Shown here: one piece after another, positions 19,282 through 29,582 of the stretch
Numbering within the stretch: position 1 is the first letter of the stretch
How the letters are laid out: every line of letters begins with the position of its first letter
Origin: JADLDB01 sp040755835
GTDB taxonomy: Bacteria; Myxococcota; Myxococcia; Myxococcales; Myxococcaceae
NCBI GenBank assembly: GCA_040755835.1
Contig: JBFMAB010000012.1
Span: 149,235 to 213,234 of the forward strand
Direction: 5' to 3'
Length of the DNA stretch: 64,000 nucleotides
Notes under the pieces: generated by a model
Databases searched by the model: none
Told to the model about the DNA's origin: nothing
The model's input: the letters and a program-made list of their open reading frames with translations, nothing else
Made by a program: the position numbers and the translations under genes

Positions 19282-20058
19282 TCAGGCGCCCTTGAAGTCC
19301 GCTGGGCGCTTCTCGACGAAGGCCTTCATGCCTTCGCGCTGATCGGTGGTGCCGAACAGGAGCGCGAACGCCTGCCGCTCGAGCTCGCACGCGTCCTTGA
19401 GCGGGAGATCCGCGCCGTGCTCGATGACGCGCTTGGCCTGCGCCACCGCCACCGGACCGCGCCTGGCGATCGTCGCCGCCACCTTCTTGCAGTGCGCCAG
19501 CAGCTCCGCCGGCGGCAGCACCTCGAGGACCAGGCCGATCTCCTTCGCCTTCGCCGCGTCGATCATGTCGCCGGTGAAGATCAGCTCCTTCGCCCGCGCC
19601 TTGCCGACGAGCCGCGTCAGACGCTGTGTCCCGCCGAACCCGGGAATCACCGCCAGCGTCACCTCGGGCAGCCCCAGCTTCGCCTTCTCGCTCGCGTAGA
19701 TGAGGTCGCACGACAGCGCGAGCTCACAGCCGCCGCCCAGCGCGTAGCCGTTCACCGCTGCGATGGTGGGGATGTGGAGCGCCTCGAGCGCGCCGAGGAC
19801 GCGGTGGCCCAGCTGCGCGAACATCAGCGCCTGCGCCGTCGTGTACTGCGCCATCTCGCCGATGTCCGCGCCGGCCACGAAGGCCTTTTCGCCGCCGCCG
19901 GTGACGATCAACGCGCGCAGCGACGTGTCGTGGGCGACCGTCGCGATCGCCTCGTCGAGCTCCTTGAGGACCCGCTGGTTCAGCGCGTTGAGCGCCTTCG
20001 GGCGGTCGATCGTGAGGACTGCGACGGCGCCTTCGACCTCGAGTCGGACGAATTCCAT
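19282..20058 (-). CDS. enoyl-CoA hydratase (crotonase)
   Basis: 258 aa, complete crotonase-family enzyme. The oxyanion-hole segment GGEKAFVAGADIGEM and NGYALGGGCELALSCD are present, with both catalytic glutamates (E112 and E132, GLPEVTLAVIPGFGG) that distinguish true hydratases from other crotonase relatives. It adds water to trans-2-enoyl-CoA. It follows the 3-hydroxybutyryl-CoA dehydrogenase gene on the same strand after 60 bases containing a hairpin. Its RBS is GAAGGGAAG just before the ATG at 20056-20058. Together with the dehydrogenases nearby it forms a beta-oxidation/crotonyl-CoA set. Confidence 0.95.
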   Translation of the reverse strand: MEFVRLEVEGAVAVLTIDRPKALNALNQRVLKELDEAIATVAHDTSLRALIVTGGGEKAFVAGADIGEMAQYTTAQALMFAQLGHRVLGALEALHIPTIAAVNGYALGGGCELALSCDLIYASEKAKLGLPEVTLAVIPGFGGTQRLTRLVGKARAKELIFTGDMIDAAKAKEIGLVLEVLPPAELLAHCKKVAATIARRGPVAVAQAKRVIEHGADLPLKDACELERQAFALLFGTTDQREGMKAFVEKRPADFKGA

Positions 20059-20079
20059 GGGTGCTTCCCTTCTCCCCGG

Positions 20080-20101
20080 CCCGCTCCCCAGGGGCAGCGG
20101 G
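20080..20101. terminator. intercistronic hairpin between hbd and hydratase genes
   Basis: CCCGCTCCCC and GGGG-C-AGCGGG form a 10-bp stem with one bulged C and a one-base spacer. There is no T-run on either side, so it may be a processing or partial-termination element within the minus-strand operon rather than a full terminator. Confidence 0.35.
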
Positions 20102-20118
20102 ACCCCGTGAATTTCAGC

Positions 20119-20967
<849 letters not shown>

Positions 20968-20999
20968 GGCGGCCTCGTACCGCCCGCCACCCACGACGG

Positions 21000-21359
21000 T
21001 CAACGCGCCTGTGCCCACTCCAGGACGACGCTGGCTTCTGCGCCCGGGTCGAAGTCCTTCTGGAAGCTGACCGGCGGATTCCCGCCTCTCAGCCAGGCGC
21101 TCGCGACCGCGCGGTGCGCGCCGCGCGTCATCGGCAGCTTCGTCTCGGGCTCGGCGGTGAGGCCGGCGGGCGTCGACAGCTCCTGCCGCTGGACGAGCAC
21201 CTCCCCGTCCCACACCTGCAGCTCGAGCCGCCGCACCTCGGCGTAGGGCACCGGCAGCCGCCAGGTCAGCGTCCGCTCGGTGGCCAACCAGCCGAAGCCG
21301 CCGCGCCAGAGCACGAGGCCCACCGCCAGCATCAGGAGGAACGGGAGCCGCTTCTTCAC
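21000..21359 (-). CDS. small exported/membrane-anchored protein of unknown function
   Basis: 119 aa, GTG start 4 bases after the stop of the preceding gene, so co-translated with it. A single N-terminal hydrophobic segment (about 4-26, with WRGGFGWL) serves as signal anchor, followed by a short beta-rich domain of about 90 residues with no recognised motif. Not assigned to a family. The context (Mrp, 161-aa protein) gives no clear function. Confidence 0.65.
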   Translation of the reverse strand: MKKRLPFLLMLAVGLVLWRGGFGWLATERTLTWRLPVPYAEVRRLELQVWDGEVLVQRQELSTPAGLTAEPETKLPMTRGAHRAVASAWLRGGNPPVSFQKDFDPGAEASVVLEWAQAR

Positions 21360-21363
21360 GACG

Positions 21364-21849
21364 TCACGTCTTGTCGCCGTCGGACGGCCCGGGCTCCCCG
21401 TCCCGCTTCTCGCCCTTCTTCTTCTTGTCGCTGGCGTACTTCGTGCGGAGCTCGTTCACCGACACCTTCGGGAGCAGCGACGGCGCCTCGCCCTTCACGC
21501 GGTCGGGTACCAGCTTCACCTCGGCGCGGACCTCGATCGTCATGCCCGCGATCATCTTGAGCAGCTCGTCGCGCAGGCGGTCGGACTGGAGGATCTTCCG
21601 GACCTCCTCGCTGACGATGCGGCCGATCTCGTCCTTCGTCTTGTCGGCCTGCGACAGCATGAAGCCCAGGGCTTCCTTCGGCAGCTTGAGCTGGCCCGCC
21701 AGCCGGCGAATACCTTCCTCCCCCATGAAGACGGCCCCCAGGCCGGCCCACGCCATGCGGCGCACGAAGTCGGGCACGAAGCCCTTCTTCCCGTCGCCGA
21801 CGTCGTCGGCATCGAGCGGATCGTCCGGCGGCGGATCCTGAGTGCTCAT
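21364..21849 (-). CDS. conserved-looking hypothetical protein
   Basis: 161 aa, soluble, highly charged. An acidic N-terminus (DDPLDADDVGDG) leads into a helix with a weakly hydrophobic part (about 27-45), then helices containing 'LPKEALGFMLSQADKTKDEIGRIV' (about 56-80) and an amphipathic segment, ending in a Lys-rich then acidic tail. The helical repeat is reminiscent of phasin-like or accessory polyhydroxyalkanoate proteins, but I do not assign it. A TAGACT box lies nine bases before the ATG, so it probably has its own promoter within the mrp region. Confidence 0.7.
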   Translation of the reverse strand: MSTQDPPPDDPLDADDVGDGKKGFVPDFVRRMAWAGLGAVFMGEEGIRRLAGQLKLPKEALGFMLSQADKTKDEIGRIVSEEVRKILQSDRLRDELLKMIAGMTIEVRAEVKLVPDRVKGEAPSLLPKVSVNELRTKYASDKKKKGEKRDGEPGPSDGDKT

Positions 21850-21858
21850 GTGTCTGGG

Positions 21859-21864
21859 AGTCTA
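21859..21864 (-). promoter_or_regulatory. -10 box TAGACT before 161-aa gene
   Basis: Complement reads TAGACT ending nine bases upstream of the ATG at 21847-21849. No Shine-Dalgarno sequence lies between, consistent with leaderless transcription. It lies between the mrp stop (21877) and the next start. Confidence 0.4.
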
Positions 21865-21876
21865 GCCCGCCTCGGG

Positions 21877-22962
21877 TCAGGCCGACTGGATGTTGATCTT
21901 CGGAGCCTGGCGGACGGCGTTCTCCTGGGAGATCCGCGCGGCGACGCGGGCGCCGATCGCCATGAAGGCCTGCGCCTCGGGGCTGTCCGGGTGGCCCACG
22001 ACGACGGGCAGACCCTGGTCGCCGCCCTGGCGGATCTTGAGGTCCAGCGGCACGTCGCCGAGGAAGGACATCGCCATCACCTCGGCCGCCTTCTTGCCGC
22101 CGCCGGTGTCGAAGATGTGGGTGCCCTTGCCGCAGTGCGGGCAGATGAACTGCGACATGTTCTCCACGATCCCGAGGATGGGAATGTTCAGCTTGTCGAA
22201 CATCTGCTTGGCGCGCACCACGTCGGCCAGGGCCACGTCCTGCGGCGTCGTCACCAGCACCGCGCCCGAGCTGCGCACCTGCTGCGCCACCGTGAGCGGC
22301 ACGTCGCCGGTGCCCGGCGGGAGGTCGAGGACCAGGTAGTCCAGCTCGCCCCAGTTCACGTCGCGCACCAGCTGCATCAGCGCGCCGTGGATCATCGGAC
22401 CGCGCCAGATGAGCGCCTGGTCGGCCTCGATCATGAAGCCGATCGACATCACCTTGAGGCCGTGCGCCTCGAGCGGCTCGAGCGTCTTGCCGTCGCGGCT
22501 CACCGGCTTGCGGTTGATGCCCGTCATCACCGGCACCGACGGCCCGTAGAAGTCCGCGTCCAGCAGGCCCACCTTCGCGCCGTGGCGGGCGAGCGCACAG
22601 GCGAGGTTGAGCGCCAGCGTCGACTTGCCGACGCCGCCCTTCCCCGCCCCCACCATCACCACGTTCTTCACGCCGGGCAGCAGCGCGTCCTTCGACGCGC
22701 CCAGCGGCGCCGGCCGCACCTTCGCGGTCATGTCGACGGTGACGGCGCCCACGCCGGGCAGCGCCTTGAGCTCCTTCTCGGCCTGCGCCTTGATCTGGTC
22801 CTTCACCGGGCACGCCGGCGTGGTGAGCTCGATCTTCAGGGACACGTCGCCGCCCTGGATCCGGAGATCCTTCACGAAGCCGGCGGTGACGATGTCGAGG
22901 TTGAGATCGGGATCCATGATCTTCGACATGGCCGCGAGGACATCTTTTTCCTGAACGCTCAT
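21877..22962 (-). CDS. mrp: Mrp/NBP35-family iron-sulfur cluster carrier ATPase
   Basis: 361 aa. N-terminal MIP18/DUF59 domain (about 4-80, with TTPACPVKD), then a P-loop NTPase with the deviant Walker A KGGVGKST (108-115) and switch motifs DADFYGPS and LDLPPGTGD. Near the C-terminus, CPHCG provides the CxxC pair that holds a bridging Fe-S cluster in the dimer. It carries and delivers Fe-S clusters to apoproteins. Complete and of usual length. Divergent from the polytopic membrane protein at 23041. Confidence 0.95.
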   Translation of the reverse strand: MSVQEKDVLAAMSKIMDPDLNLDIVTAGFVKDLRIQGGDVSLKIELTTPACPVKDQIKAQAEKELKALPGVGAVTVDMTAKVRPAPLGASKDALLPGVKNVVMVGAGKGGVGKSTLALNLACALARHGAKVGLLDADFYGPSVPVMTGINRKPVSRDGKTLEPLEAHGLKVMSIGFMIEADQALIWRGPMIHGALMQLVRDVNWGELDYLVLDLPPGTGDVPLTVAQQVRSSGAVLVTTPQDVALADVVRAKQMFDKLNIPILGIVENMSQFICPHCGKGTHIFDTGGGKKAAEVMAMSFLGDVPLDLKIRQGGDQGLPVVVGHPDSPEAQAFMAIGARVAARISQENAVRQAPKINIQSA

Positions 22963-23040
22963 GGGTGCTCTTGGTTCCTGTTGGAGGAAATGCACGCGTC
23001 CCATACGGTTCGCCGCCGCGCCGCGCAAGGGAACCACACC

Positions 23041-24792
23041 GTGAACCACTTCATCTCGGGGATCATCAAGATCGCGCTGCTGGAAGGTTCGATCGCGCTC
23101 CTGCTGATGGACCGCGTGCTGGGCGACCGGTTCCTCACCGCCCGGCGCCGCGCCTTCGGGCTGCTCGCGGGCACCATGGTGTTCGCATGGGCCAACTACG
23201 GCGCGCTGCGCCACGGCGTCAGCGTGCCGTACGTGCTGCTGCTGATACCCGTCATCCTGGCCTGCGCGTGGATGGTGCAGGCGGGCTTCGGGCCCGCCGA
23301 GGCGCTGTCCGCGCGCATGAAGACGTTCCGCGCGCAGGCCGGCGGCTTCATCAAAGGCCCGCACGGCGGGAAGGTGGTGGCGGTGGGGCTGTCGGCGGCG
23401 CTGGTGCTGGGCTGGGTGGGCTGGGGCATCAACACGAAGTCGAATGTGCTGGTGCACCCCTGGGAGCAGTTCCACTTCTACCTGGGGGCGAAGCACCAGA
23501 AGCAGCTCGGCTACTTCAACCTCTACAAGGCGGCGATCCTCGCCGACCGCGAGACGGTGCACGTCCTCGACCACCTCGCGAAGACGCGCGATCTGACGAA
23601 CTTCGAGGAGATCCCCGTCGCCACCGCGCTGGCCGACGCCGACGCCGTGCGCGCGCGCTTCAGCGACGCCGAGTGGGAGGCCTTCAAGGCCGACTGGGCG
23701 GCGATGGCGAAGACCTGGCGCATCGACTGGGCAAGGGTGATGACCGATCACGGCAACTCAAACAGCCCGGCGTGGTCGATCATCACGCACCCGCTGACGC
23801 GCCTGGTGCCGGTGGGCGTCGAAGGCCAGGCCTGGCTGGGCTGGCTGGACATGCTGCTGATGATCGTCCTCTGGCTGTTCGCCTGGCAGACGTTCGGCCA
23901 CCGCGTCGCGGCGATCGGCCTGCTGGTGTGGGCCGCCGAGCCGCTGGTGTTCGACTACCTGTCCGGCAGCCTCCTTCGGTGGGACTGGCTGTTCGCGCTG
24001 GGCATGGCGGCGTGCTTCCTCAAGCGTGGCCGCTACGGCGTGGCCGGCGCCTTCTTCGGCTACGCGGTCGCCACCAAGCTGTTCCCGCTCTTCTTCGGCG
24101 TGGCGATGCTGATCAACGTCTTCTTCGAGTGGCGCAAGACGCGGAAGATCCGCCGGGAGCACCTGCAGTTCGCGAAGGGGACGGTGCTGGCGGGCGCGCT
24201 GGCGGTGGCGATCAGCGCGGCGATGTTCGGCCCCGGCACATGGGCCGAGTACGCCCAGCGCATCCAGGTCGCGCAGGTCGAGAAGTACTACTCGATCCAG
24301 TACTCGCTGAAGACGGTGTACCTGCAGTTCATCACCTCGGAGCCCCGCGAATGGGTCCAGGGGATCTTCCCCGCGGAGATCAAGCAGGCGCGGCCCGACG
24401 TCGACATCAACGACCACACGTTCGGGTTCTGGGTCGCCCGGCTGCTCTTCACCGCGTTGATCGCGATCCTCCTCAAGCGGGCAAACGACCTCGAGGCGTT
24501 CCTGATGGGGCCGCTGCTCGTGTTCACCTGGCTGACGGTGAACATGTACTACTGGAACATGCTGGGGCTGATGGCGATGGGGCTGGCGATGCGCAAGGAA
24601 CGCCCGCCGTTCGCCATGCTGATCGGCCTGCAGTTCATCTTCATGGTCTTCTACCTGTACCAGCACCTCAACCGCGGCGGCTCCGAGGGCTACGCGGTGG
24701 CGTGGATGATGGCGGTCGGGATCGCCGCGGCCGCCTGGTACGAGTGGAAGGACCAGAAGAAGGCCGCCGCGGCCGAGCCCGCGAAGACGTAG
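23041..24792 (+). CDS. polytopic membrane protein, possible GT-C-type glycosyltransferase
   Basis: 583 aa from the GTG at 23041, which has AAGGGA eight bases upstream; an ATG at 22990 is also in frame but its GGAGG is only two bases away. About ten membrane segments with a large loop between the third and fourth (about 140-265). The arrangement and motifs such as 'AAEPLVFDYLSGSLLRWDWLF' and 'AVATKLFPLFFG' resemble DUF2029/GT87-type and other GT-C polyprenyl-phosphate sugar transferases (the second segment mimics 'K..P...l'). The first loop lacks a clear DxD or DE pair, so activity is uncertain. It could also be a membrane protein of unknown role. Confidence 0.7.
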   Translation: MNHFISGIIKIALLEGSIALLLMDRVLGDRFLTARRRAFGLLAGTMVFAWANYGALRHGVSVPYVLLLIPVILACAWMVQAGFGPAEALSARMKTFRAQAGGFIKGPHGGKVVAVGLSAALVLGWVGWGINTKSNVLVHPWEQFHFYLGAKHQKQLGYFNLYKAAILADRETVHVLDHLAKTRDLTNFEEIPVATALADADAVRARFSDAEWEAFKADWAAMAKTWRIDWARVMTDHGNSNSPAWSIITHPLTRLVPVGVEGQAWLGWLDMLLMIVLWLFAWQTFGHRVAAIGLLVWAAEPLVFDYLSGSLLRWDWLFALGMAACFLKRGRYGVAGAFFGYAVATKLFPLFFGVAMLINVFFEWRKTRKIRREHLQFAKGTVLAGALAVAISAAMFGPGTWAEYAQRIQVAQVEKYYSIQYSLKTVYLQFITSEPREWVQGIFPAEIKQARPDVDINDHTFGFWVARLLFTALIAILLKRANDLEAFLMGPLLVFTWLTVNMYYWNMLGLMAMGLAMRKERPPFAMLIGLQFIFMVFYLYQHLNRGGSEGYAVAWMMAVGIAAAAWYEWKDQKKAAAAEPAKT

Positions 24793-24820
24793 GCGCCTGC
24801 CTCTCGCCACCGCCCTGCGG

Positions 24821-27800
24821 TCAGTCCGCCGGGATCGGCGGGATCCACGAGCAGCTGTTGTCCTCCATGCAGGCCTCCATCGGCAGCTCGGTGCCTCCGG
24901 ACTGCATGTAGCGCCCCAGCATGTTCATCATCAGCGAGCCCAGGTCGAACATGTCGCCCGGGTTCGGCGGATCGAAGCCGTGGCGGCCGGTCGGCACCAC
25001 CATGGGGAACAGCACGCCCGTCTTGCCGCCGACGCGGTCGCTGTCCTTCACCAGCCGGTACGGCGGGTCGAGGCGCGGCACGTCGAAGCCGTCGTCCTTC
25101 CCGGCGATCGCCGAGAGGTGATCGATGTCCATGTGCACGTCCTGGCCCCGGGAGTTCTTCCAACGGCCCGTGCGCTCGACGGCCTCGATGGTGCCGGTGT
25201 CGATCAGCACGCGGTTCTCCGTCTTCCCCCAGCGGCTGTCCTTCTTGAACAGCTCGATCATGCCGGCCGCGCGGGCGATCGCCGCGCCGGTGGCGACGGG
25301 CACGTTCATGTCGCCGACGGTGTTCACGACGATCATGCGCGTGGAGACCTCCTCGCCGGTGCCGTACCGGAGGATCCGCCGCCGCTCGACGTTCTGCAGG
25401 TAGTTGACCGGGTCGCCCTGCTCGATGGCGAGCTGCGCGAGCCCGAGGAAGCGGCGCAGCTCCGGCGATTGCCGGCGCAGCCCGAAGCCGTCACCGAGCG
25501 CCGACAGCGCCTCGCCCGCATTGTGCTCCCGGCCGTACCAGGTGAAGTCGAACTCGGTCTTCTCCACGGTCCAGTAGGCCCTGGCGTCCTCGGGCACCGA
25601 GCAGCCGTCGCGCTCCTTCGGGGGCAGCGCGCCGGAGTACACGGCCAGCTTGTACTGGTCGCCCTCGTCCGAGCTGATCGCCGCCCGCAGGAGGCCGTCC
25701 TTGCCCACGCGGAAGCAGCGGTGCTCGCCGGTGGTGAGGTTGAAGAGCACCGCCGTGTCACCCTCCAAGAGCGGCGTGGTGACGTTCGCCAGCTTGCGCC
25801 GGCCGAGGTCGTTCAGGTCCGGCAGCTCGGTCCACAGCTCCAGCTCGCCCGCGCTGTTCTTCACAGTGACCAGCAGCGGCCCGAGCATGCGCAGGTTGAC
25901 CGCCTCGCGCACGCCGCCCTGGATCGATCTGACGCCGATGTCCGGCAGGCCGGCGCCGCCCGAGACGGGGATCGCCAGGTCGATCTGCGGCTCGACGCCC
26001 GCCATCATGGCGCTCATGATCCCGCCCAGCGAGCCACCGGTGATGTTGATGGCCGCGGTGCCGCCGACGTCGATGACGCCGTCGCCGTCGAAGTCCCCGG
26101 CCAGCCCGTCCTTGCCGTCCTTCTTGTTGTACTTCCACGTGTTGAGGCCGTTGAAGCCGCGCAGCACGCGCACCAGCTGCATGTAGTCGATGGCCGTCTG
26201 CCGCACGACGTCGCGGGTGTGGAGGATGTAGCTGGTCCAGAAGTCCGCGGCCGAGTCCTTCACGCCGTCGCCGTTCTGGTCGAACGCGCGGTCGTTCTTC
26301 ACCAGCGCGTCGAACATGTTGCCGAGGCCCTTGCTGGCGAGCAGCGCGCGGCCGAGCTCCAGGTCGTCCTTCGGCAGGCCGATGCCGTGGCTGACGTTCT
26401 CCATGCCGATCGACGCCATGCCGTAGCGGGCGAAGTAGCCGCCGTAGAACAGCGGGTCGAGCTTGTTGCCCGTATAGCCGTGGCCGAGCACCACCACCGG
26501 CGCCGGGCCCCGGCGGCCCTTGGGCACCGTCAGCCACACGTAGACCGTCTCGGGCCGCGTGAAGGCCGCGCCGGTGACCGGGTCCACCTCGAACACCTGC
26601 CGGTAGAGCGGCAGCGGCCTGCCCTCGCTGTCCACGCGGCGGAAGAACTGCGGCGACTCGAACGAGAAGACGACGTGGAAGTCGATGAACTTGTGGCTGT
26701 CGATCACCGCCTGGTACTGCGGGCTCAGGTTGCCGCCGCTGCTCATCGACTTGAGCAGGTCGATCGCCGCCTGGCGGAAGACCTCGCCCGGCACCACCCG
26801 CACGTTCACGGCGGTGTTCGGACCCGTCTCGTCGCGGAGCGTGAGCAGCTCCTTCACCTGGTCGGGGAACTCGGTGGCCAGGCGCTGCAAGGGCCCCAGG
26901 CCGTACAGGCCGTCGCGGATCGCCACGAAGTCCCGCGACACGCTCATCGTCGAATACGCCCAGGTGAACGCCACGTCCGGCAGGCCGAGCCCGTAGCGCG
27001 GCAGGCAGGGGTCGAGCGGCTTGAGCGTCTCGGTCTGCGAGGTGTGGTTGATGTACGCGAACGGCGAGCGCACCGGGCGGCCGTCTTCGTCGACGAGCCG
27101 CCTGGTCAGCACCACCGCGTAGGTGGTGTTCTCGCGCAGCGGCATCACCGGTTTGAGCAGGAGCGTGTTCGTCTCGCGCTCGTAGAAGGTGAGCACGTCG
27201 AAGCTGGACGTGTTCGGGTGCAGCGTGTTCGGGTGATCGAGCACGCCGTCCATGTCCAGGTCCTCGCCCGGGTCGAGCACGCCGTTGCGGTTCAGGTCCT
27301 CCTCGGTGTCCTCGAAGAGGAGCTGCTCACCGGCGCGATCGTTCGAGAAGTACGTCGGCCGCTCGAGCGTCAGCGGGAAGTTGCCTTCGCCCATGTCCAG
27401 CGGCACGCGCTGGCAGTAGTCCGGCGAGTCCGGGGTGATGTCGATGAGGTACACCGCGTCATCGCCCGGCGCGTAGTCGTCGCCCTGGTGCCGGCGGATG
27501 ATGTTGTGGAGGTCGAGCGGCCGCGTGAAGCCGACGGTGATCGTCTGGTAGGTGCCCCAGCCGTCGAGCTGGTCGAGCACCTCGCGGGTGGCCTTCTCCC
27601 ACTTCGTGGGGGCCAGCATCGACGCGTTGATCCGCTTCCTGGTCGGCGACGTCGCGTCGAAGCGCGTGGCGAAGTCGTTGGGCAGGGGGATCTCCGGCAG
27701 CGGCCGGTGGAAGACGTCGAACTTCACCTCGGCGCCGGTGCCGGGCGCCGTCTTCATCAGGCCGCTCCCCTCGGGAGACGTGCAGCCGGCGACGAGGGCG

Positions 27801-27829
27801 ACGACGGCGATCGCAATGATTCGCTTCAT
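24821..27829 (-). CDS. large lipoprotein with alpha/beta-hydrolase domain
   Basis: 1002 aa. Lipobox VAGC (Cys16). The N-terminal half is beta-rich and includes an Ig/ Big-like region and a Ca-binding-type loop with DLNRNGVLDPGEDLDMDGVLD (about 190-215). The C-terminal half has hydrolase signatures: VVVLGHGYTGNK (oxyanion region), then a nucleophile elbow in NITGGSLGGIMS (GxSxGG) and later PVSGGAGLP. Two more Asp-rich loops, DQNGDGVKD and DFDGDGVID, lie between them. A catalytic Asp/His cannot be placed with certainty (a His in MDIDHLSAI near the end is a candidate). It is likely a surface esterase or lipase. The gene at 27864 follows upstream on the same strand after 34 bases. Confidence 0.8.
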   Translation of the reverse strand: MKRIIAIAVVALVAGCTSPEGSGLMKTAPGTGAEVKFDVFHRPLPEIPLPNDFATRFDATSPTRKRINASMLAPTKWEKATREVLDQLDGWGTYQTITVGFTRPLDLHNIIRRHQGDDYAPGDDAVYLIDITPDSPDYCQRVPLDMGEGNFPLTLERPTYFSNDRAGEQLLFEDTEEDLNRNGVLDPGEDLDMDGVLDHPNTLHPNTSSFDVLTFYERETNTLLLKPVMPLRENTTYAVVLTRRLVDEDGRPVRSPFAYINHTSQTETLKPLDPCLPRYGLGLPDVAFTWAYSTMSVSRDFVAIRDGLYGLGPLQRLATEFPDQVKELLTLRDETGPNTAVNVRVVPGEVFRQAAIDLLKSMSSGGNLSPQYQAVIDSHKFIDFHVVFSFESPQFFRRVDSEGRPLPLYRQVFEVDPVTGAAFTRPETVYVWLTVPKGRRGPAPVVVLGHGYTGNKLDPLFYGGYFARYGMASIGMENVSHGIGLPKDDLELGRALLASKGLGNMFDALVKNDRAFDQNGDGVKDSAADFWTSYILHTRDVVRQTAIDYMQLVRVLRGFNGLNTWKYNKKDGKDGLAGDFDGDGVIDVGGTAAINITGGSLGGIMSAMMAGVEPQIDLAIPVSGGAGLPDIGVRSIQGGVREAVNLRMLGPLLVTVKNSAGELELWTELPDLNDLGRRKLANVTTPLLEGDTAVLFNLTTGEHRCFRVGKDGLLRAAISSDEGDQYKLAVYSGALPPKERDGCSVPEDARAYWTVEKTEFDFTWYGREHNAGEALSALGDGFGLRRQSPELRRFLGLAQLAIEQGDPVNYLQNVERRRILRYGTGEEVSTRMIVVNTVGDMNVPVATGAAIARAAGMIELFKKDSRWGKTENRVLIDTGTIEAVERTGRWKNSRGQDVHMDIDHLSAIAGKDDGFDVPRLDPPYRLVKDSDRVGGKTGVLFPMVVPTGRHGFDPPNPGDMFDLGSLMMNMLGRYMQSGGTELPMEACMEDNSCSWIPPIPAD

Positions 27830-27863
27830 GGGAGTTGCTCCGTTCCGGATCGAGGTCGAAGAG

Positions 27864-29582
27864 TTAGAGCGCCACCGCCGCCCGCAGTCGCCCGAAGCCG
27901 ATGGGGGCCATCACCGCGCCGTCCGGGAGCGTGAAGGCGTCGCCCGGCAGGAACAAGCCCCCCTCCCCCGTCACCGAGATCGTCAGCTCCTTGACCGGGT
28001 GGAAGCGCACCTGAGCGCCGAGATCGATCTCGGTGCCGAGGTAGCTGCCCGGCGTCCCGCCCAGGGAGTTGAGCGACGTGCCGCCGCCGATGCGGCTGTT
28101 GAACGGATCCGTCAGCTTCGCCGTGGCGAACGCGAACAGCGGGCCGCCGTAGAGGTCGAACCAGTCCAGCACCGCGACCTTCACGCGCGGGTACAGGTAC
28201 CAGGCGCCCGTCACCGAACCGGCCGTGCCCAGCAGGTCGGCGCCTTCGGGCGGCGTGCCGAGGATGTTCGGATCCGACGCGCGGGCCGCGGCGCGGGCCG
28301 TCTGGTACGACAGCACGTGGTCGAAGAGGATGAGGCCCACCTTGTAGTCGCGGTCGAAGCGGAAGTTCTCCACCCGGTCGTCCGACGGGTTCTGGTCGCC
28401 CGAGGCGAAGCCGCCGTCGAGGAAGATGGTGGTCCGGCGCATACGGTAGGCGGACTTCACCGCGAAGCCCAGCTGCCGCACCTGCAGCACGTCGGCGTTC
28501 TCGTTGCGCGCCTGCGTGGTGGTGCCGGTGATGCCGACCAGCTCCCAGCCGAGCTTGAAGCTGCGTTCCCTGCGCTTGAGGAACTCCCACCTGCCCGCGA
28601 AGTCGAACACGAAGGCCTGCGTGCGCTTGCCGCCGTCGGTGACGTTGACGTTGGACTGGTTGCGGTACACCGCGTAGACGCCGAAGTGGTTCTCGTTGTC
28701 CCTGGCGAAGCGCAGGGCGATGACCCCCTGGAACGCGCGGTCGCCCCTGTCGAATTCGCCGAAGTTGTCGCGGACGATCAGGTCCGCGGCGAACGCCGTC
28801 TCGAACGCGCGCCAGGCCCCGCCCTTCGCGAACAGCGGCCGCGCCGCGAGCAGCGCCCGGTACGTCAGGTTCCCGAACTGCTGCTGGCCGAAGTCGCCGG
28901 CCTCGGGATCCTTGCCGCCGTCGTTGGCGAGCAGGCCCAGGCCCCAATTCGAGGTCTGCTGGCCGACGCGGAAGACGCCCGACGCCCACTTGTACTCGAG
29001 GTACAGCTTGCGCAGCTCGAGCGCGGTGATGAACGGGTACGGCACGCGGCGCGAGATCTGCGCCTTCGTCGCCGGCCACCCCTCGTTCCCCGGCACCTCG
29101 GCCGCGAGATCCGCCGTGACGTCGGGCGCGCCGACGATGGCGCCGGTCGCCGCGTCCGCCTCGGCGATGAGGCCGAAGCCACCCAGGTGGATCTCCGGCG
29201 TCACGCGGACGCGGGTCAGCAGCGGCGCGACGGTGTACGGCGTCAGCGTCGAGTCCAGCGGGAAGGCCGTGGCGCCCTGGTACGAGGCGCGGATCGACCC
29301 GGCCAACCCCGCCGAGAAGTTCCACGCGCCCGCTTCCTTCCCGGGCTCGGGCTCCGCGACGCCGGCGTCGGCCTCGAAGGCCGCCTCCACCGCGCCCGCC
29401 TCCGGGCTCGCCGGCGCGTCGGCGCCGGCGTCCACGTCCAGCGACCGCACCAGGTCCGCGGACGCCTCCGCCGACGCCGGGTTCGCCGGCCGCGGCTCGA
29501 CGGGCAGGCCACCGTCGAGATCCTGCGCCTGCGCGCTCACCGCCAGCACGGCCACCACGAGGCCGAGCACACGCATCGTCAT
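27864..29582 (-). CDS. outer-membrane beta-barrel-type protein (myxobacterial family)
   Basis: 572 aa from the ATG at 29580-29582 (a second ATG is two codons in); a good Shine-Dalgarno AGGAAGGGGAGA lies upstream. Signal peptide (1-19, cleaved near AQA), an Ala/Asp/Pro-rich linker to about residue 85, then a long region of alternating hydrophobic/polar strands with aromatic ends ('FRFDRDYKVGLILFDHVLSYQ', 'GAWYLYPRVKVAVLDWFDLYGGPLF'), ending in a strand with RLRAAVAL. This suggests a beta-barrel channel or porin-like protein of the kind annotated in myxobacteria as TIGR04551-like; I am not certain of that number. Likely in an operon with the lipoprotein hydrolase. Confidence 0.75.
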   Translation of the reverse strand: MTMRVLGLVVAVLAVSAQAQDLDGGLPVEPRPANPASAEASADLVRSLDVDAGADAPASPEAGAVEAAFEADAGVAEPEPGKEAGAWNFSAGLAGSIRASYQGATAFPLDSTLTPYTVAPLLTRVRVTPEIHLGGFGLIAEADAATGAIVGAPDVTADLAAEVPGNEGWPATKAQISRRVPYPFITALELRKLYLEYKWASGVFRVGQQTSNWGLGLLANDGGKDPEAGDFGQQQFGNLTYRALLAARPLFAKGGAWRAFETAFAADLIVRDNFGEFDRGDRAFQGVIALRFARDNENHFGVYAVYRNQSNVNVTDGGKRTQAFVFDFAGRWEFLKRRERSFKLGWELVGITGTTTQARNENADVLQVRQLGFAVKSAYRMRRTTIFLDGGFASGDQNPSDDRVENFRFDRDYKVGLILFDHVLSYQTARAAARASDPNILGTPPEGADLLGTAGSVTGAWYLYPRVKVAVLDWFDLYGGPLFAFATAKLTDPFNSRIGGGTSLNSLGGTPGSYLGTEIDLGAQVRFHPVKELTISVTGEGGLFLPGDAFTLPDGAVMAPIGFGRLRAAVAL

